Shown piece by piece: positions 5,052-7,568 of a DNA stretch of 7,568 nucleotides. A program made the position numbers and the translations under genes. The DNA comes from Marinosulfonomonas sp. GTDB lineage: Bacteria > Pseudomonadota > Alphaproteobacteria > Rhodobacterales > Rhodobacteraceae. The DNA lies in assembly GCA_019090845.1 (NCBI GenBank), contig JAHRVD010000207.1, forward strand, positions 1-7,568, read 5' to 3'. Positions within the stretch are counted from its first letter, which is position 1, and the number at the start of each line of letters is the position of its first letter. The notes beneath the pieces were generated by a model. It saw only the letters and a list, made by a program, of their open reading frames with translations, was not told where the DNA came from and searched no databases.

Positions 5052-7526
5052 CTATCCGGTCAGGTTATTGGTAAGGAATGCGGCCAGTTCGCCCTGCATT
5101 TGCAATTTGTAAAGCAATGGATGTTCTTTGAACCGGTCATCGGGCAATACACATGCCTTGTGCAATATTTTTTTGAGCTCACCTGCTCCTGCAGTATCTC
5201 GCGGGTTGCGGCCGGAATAGGCCAATTTGACACTGGTTGGACAGGAAACGTCCATCAACCCGGCACATTTATTCATAATCTGCTGCAAATGTGGGTGGCT
5301 CGAAATACGGTCCGCACCGCAGGCAAGAACCCGAGGCCAGCGGTTGATGATTGCCGTGCAGATAGCCGGGATTGCCCCCGAACTTGTTCCAAGAGCCATA
5401 ACACGGGGGTATTGATGAGCAGCAGCATACTGGGCAATTTGCAGGGCAGCGGATTCAACGGAACCGCCAAAACCCGGCACACCATCCATGTAATGACGCC
5501 GGGTTGGATCTCGCAACAGCAAAAGATCAAATCTGGTCGGGTCAAGCGCACATAATATATGAAACGTCGGCGTGGTCAGCCGCATCGCACGGCTAGTGAA
5601 CCCAACGATAAGTGCTTTGTTTTCTTTCGCAACGCCGGTGGTCGAATAAATATCGGCGTTCTCGACGACTTTCTTGCGCGTCCATGACAGCGGGGCGACA
5701 CTACCTGAAATGGCGCGGCGGAAATCGGCCCGCATCAAGCGGCGGTTCCGGGCAATTCGCAACGCACCCATTGGGTTTGAATACCAGTTAGCGGCCTGTG
5801 TTGATCGGCGGCCCCTTAATAGCGTCTCAATTTCTTTTGGTGTCGAAAGGTTCTCGGCTGTGTGGCGGGCAATTTCAAAGTCCAGCTCACGTGCACAATC
5901 ATACAAGATGTTGTCGGGCAGCGGGCTCTCTCCAAGCATGGTCCGGGACACGCCGGTCAGAATTTTTCCTTTTTTGATACGCTTCTTTTGCGCCGAACGC
6001 TTTGATTTGGTTGCCTTCAGGATGCTGGCCAGACGTGCAGCCATTGCGCGAACGGTGTCATATTCGATGCCCGAATTGGCGGGGATTTGAATTCCAAGAG
6101 CAACTTCAGACGCCAAAATAATTCGCGTACTGGAAAGTGAATCGCCACCAAGATCGAAAAAATTATCGTCAATCCCGACCGTTGGCAGATCAAGCTCTTC
6201 GGCCCAAAGCTCTGCCAGCAAATTCTCTAACTCGTTTGCCGGTTCAACCGAAGCAGGTTTGACACGGGCCCGAGCCAAAAATTCTTCGAGAATTTCGTTT
6301 CGAAGAACTTTTCCGATCCGCGATTTTGGCAGGTCATCCAGAAACATGACGTGAGCAGGAACTTTAAACTTTGCCAGGGTTTTCGAAACAAAGACCCTAA
6401 GCTCGTTTGCGGTCAGGGTGCAGCCACGTCCAAGCACCACCGCAACGCCCACATTTTCGCCAAGCGTGGGGTGTGGGACTGCGAAAGTTGCTGCTTGTTC
6501 GATACTTGGGTGATAAAGAACGGCAGCCTCAACTTCAGCGGGTGAAATTTTCTCACCGCCCCTATTAATCATGTCTTTGGTTCGACCCGTCAGAAATAAA
6601 TCGCCGTCCTCGTCAAGGTATCCACGATCGCCGGTAATGAACCAGCCGTTTCGGAATGAAGCCGAGTTGGCACTTTCATCACCTTCATATCCGGTAAATA
6701 CATTCGCGCCTTTTATTGCAACTTCGCCAACTTTTCCCTTGGCAATTATTCCGGAACCAGTATCCAGAATTGCCAGTTCCGTGCCACAGGAACTACCAAC
6801 TGAATTTGGTTTTCGCTGATGCGGCGCAAGCCGTGTCGATGTGATAAGCGGTGATGCTTCTGTCATTCCAAAGGTCTGAATGACCGGAACGTCAAACAGT
6901 TTTTCCAGATCTTTCATCCAGTCAGCCGGCAAAGCTGCAGCAACCGATCTAAGAAACCTGAGGGATGTGTTTTGGCAGGGAATTTGGCGCCGGATCGCAT
7001 GGCGGTGCAATTCCCGCACGGTCGTGGGCACACCCTGAAACCAGGTTGGTTTGACCGCTGGCAAGAATTCAAAGAACCTGTTTGCGTTAAAACCACCAGC
7101 GGCGAATATTGACCCCCCAGATATCAACGGTGCCAGCAAAAGATCGCTAATTCCGCCAATATGGGCCTGTTCCCACATGCTAAGCACGCAATCATCCGGT
7201 CCCAGACCAAGTGACCGGGCCACATCAGACGCGCCAGTCCAAAGGTTCTGGTGCGTCAGTGGCACAATTTTGCTTTGGCCTGTCGTGCCCGAAGTCAACA
7301 AAACGATCGCCAGATCGTCTGGCCCGGGTTTGTCAAACCTCTGTGTTGCCTTCAATCGGTCGGGCGCAAAATCCCCGCCGTCAAGCGGATGAATGGGAAT
7401 TCCAAGTTCGCGTGCAGCAAGGATCGCCGCTTCGCCGATGCCTGCACCAACCAGAAGAAGATCAACCCGGGTGCGCGCCAGATAATCCACAAATTCTGCT
7501 TTTTCATACCGTGAATTGAGCGGCAC
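5052..7526 (-). CDS. Adenylation-carrier-alpha/beta-hydrolase protein, 5' end missing
   Basis: 824 genuine residues are present, numbered here from Val at 7526. The adenylation domain (1 to about 420) has TSGTTG (78-83), GMTE (220-223), TGD (298-300), GRTKDMINRGGEKISP (314-329) and the catalytic lysine in PKSRIGKVLR (Lys406). Its style is that of acyl-CoA ligases, near the oxalate/AAE3 group, rather than amino-acid NRPS modules. By comparison with that group about 90-100 N-terminal residues are missing. A carrier domain (about 431-500) follows with FFDLGGDSLS; Ser463 is the phosphopantetheine site. After a Lys/Arg-rich linker (about 505-521) comes a 300-residue C-terminal region with VMALGTSSGAIPA, a GxSxG nucleophile elbow (Ser715), and a late EHPLLY that could supply the histidine (His802). 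It probably activates an acid, loads it on the carrier and releases or transfers it. A-T-TE proteins such as RalA are a known precedent, but this last domain is not a canonical thioesterase. The gene runs into adapter sequence, so no real start is visible. Confidence 0.82.
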   Translation of the reverse strand: MPLNSRYEKAEFVDYLARTRVDLLLVGAGIGEAAILAARELGIPIHPLDGGDFAPDRLKATQRFDKPGPDDLAIVLLTSGTTGQSKIVPLTHQNLWTGASDVARSLGLGPDDCVLSMWEQAHIGGISDLLLAPLISGGSIFAAGGFNANRFFEFLPAVKPTWFQGVPTTVRELHRHAIRRQIPCQNTSLRFLRSVAAALPADWMKDLEKLFDVPVIQTFGMTEASPLITSTRLAPHQRKPNSVGSSCGTELAILDTGSGIIAKGKVGEVAIKGANVFTGYEGDESANSASFRNGWFITGDRGYLDEDGDLFLTGRTKDMINRGGEKISPAEVEAAVLYHPSIEQAATFAVPHPTLGENVGVAVVLGRGCTLTANELRVFVSKTLAKFKVPAHVMFLDDLPKSRIGKVLRNEILEEFLARARVKPASVEPANELENLLAELWAEELDLPTVGIDDNFFDLGGDSLSSTRIILASEVALGIQIPANSGIEYDTVRAMAARLASILKATKSKRSAQKKRIKKGKILTGVSRTMLGESPLPDNILYDCARELDFEIARHTAENLSTPKEIETLLRGRRSTQAANWYSNPMGALRIARNRRLMRADFRRAISGSVAPLSWTRKKVVENADIYSTTGVAKENKALIVGFTSRAMRLTTPTFHILCALDPTRFDLLLLRDPTRRHYMDGVPGFGGSVESAALQIAQYAAAHQYPRVMALGTSSGAIPAICTAIINRWPRVLACGADRISSHPHLQQIMNKCAGLMDVSCPTSVKLAYSGRNPRDTAGAGELKKILHKACVLPDDRFKEHPLLYKLQMQGELAAFLTNNLTG

Positions 7527-7568
7527 CTGTCTCTTATACACATCTGACGCTGCCGACGAAGCTAGAAG
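7527..7568. other. Illumina Nextera adapter and i5 index left at the contig end
   Basis: Positions 7527-7545 are exactly the 19-bp Tn5 mosaic end CTGTCTCTTATACACATCT. Positions 7546-7559 (GACGCTGCCGACGA) are the Read-2-side Nextera adapter. The next eight bases, AGCTAGAA (7560-7567), are the reverse complement of the Nextera XT i5 index S515 (TTCTAGCT, from memory), and the final G is the first base of the next adapter segment. This is untrimmed library sequence, not genome. Its minus-strand translations give the false N-termini MYKRQ and MCIRDR. Confidence 0.98.

Noticed and set aside
5100..5555. Open frame of 151 codons on the plus strand
   Set aside because: It lies wholly opposite the hydrolase-like domain of the large gene and its translation shows no recognisable motif; it is a shadow frame.
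5674..6090. Open frame of 138 codons on the plus strand
   Set aside because: Antisense to the linker and carrier region of the large gene; Arg-rich, motif-free translation typical of a shadow frame.
5052..7526. Calling the large protein an oxalyl-CoA synthetase
   Set aside because: The adenylation domain resembles that group, but fusion to a carrier domain and the lost N-terminus make the substrate call unsafe.
7527..7541. An apparent start for the large minus-strand gene, giving MYKRQ at the N-terminus
   Set aside because: These five codons are the Nextera mosaic end read in reverse; the first genuine codon is Val at 7526-7524.
1..7568. CRISPR array, tRNA/rRNA, insertion sequence or phage attachment site
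   Set aside because: No spaced direct repeats, no cloverleaf or rRNA-like stretch and no transposase or integrase reading frame were seen on either strand.

Overview
The window looks like the end of a contig from a Gram-negative bacterium. It is most likely an alphaproteobacterium of the marine Roseobacter/Rhodobacterales kind. That placement is inferred from moderate base composition and the gene mix (stand-alone sulfotransferases, a WGSKYTA-type glycosyltransferase); no marker gene is present to prove it. No rRNA, tRNA, CRISPR array, insertion sequence or plasmid/phage backbone gene is visible.

Layout. (1) A sulfotransferase of the Sulfotransfer_1 type lies at 52-954 (-), with an intrinsic terminator after it (14-38) and a second terminator-like hairpin just in front of its ribosome binding site (978-997). 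(2) A non-coding stretch (955-1250) holds that hairpin and an operator-like dyad. (3) A sialyltransferase-like (GT29/GT42-like) glycosyltransferase at 1251-2021 (-) is divergent from a second, unrelated Sulfotransfer_2-type sulfotransferase at 2113-2868 (+); a 16-bp dyad sits between them. (4) A GT-A-fold glycosyltransferase-like protein at 2905-3678 (-) starts with TTG behind a strong GAGGAG site. (5) Across a 182-bp divergent promoter region lies a cytosine-deaminase-like amidohydrolase at 3861-5018 (+). (6) Convergent with it is a large partial gene at 5052-7526 (-), encoding an adenylation domain, a carrier-protein domain and an alpha/beta-hydrolase-like C-terminus.

The last 42 bases (7527-7568) are not biological. 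They are the Illumina Nextera transposon end, the Read-2-side adapter, an 8-base stretch matching the reverse complement of the i5 index S515, and the first base of the next adapter segment. The large gene therefore has no real start in the window; an apparent start beginning MYKRQ is adapter translation.

How the genes may work together (inference): two glycosyltransferases and two sulfotransferases of different families suggest a locus for building and decorating a surface or exported glycan. The ligase-carrier-hydrolase protein could activate a small carboxylic acid, hold it on its phosphopantetheine arm and release or transfer it through its terminal domain. The amidohydrolase could supply or trim a substrate. 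None of these links is demonstrated by the sequence. The combination of the last two proteins is the least conventional part of the window.
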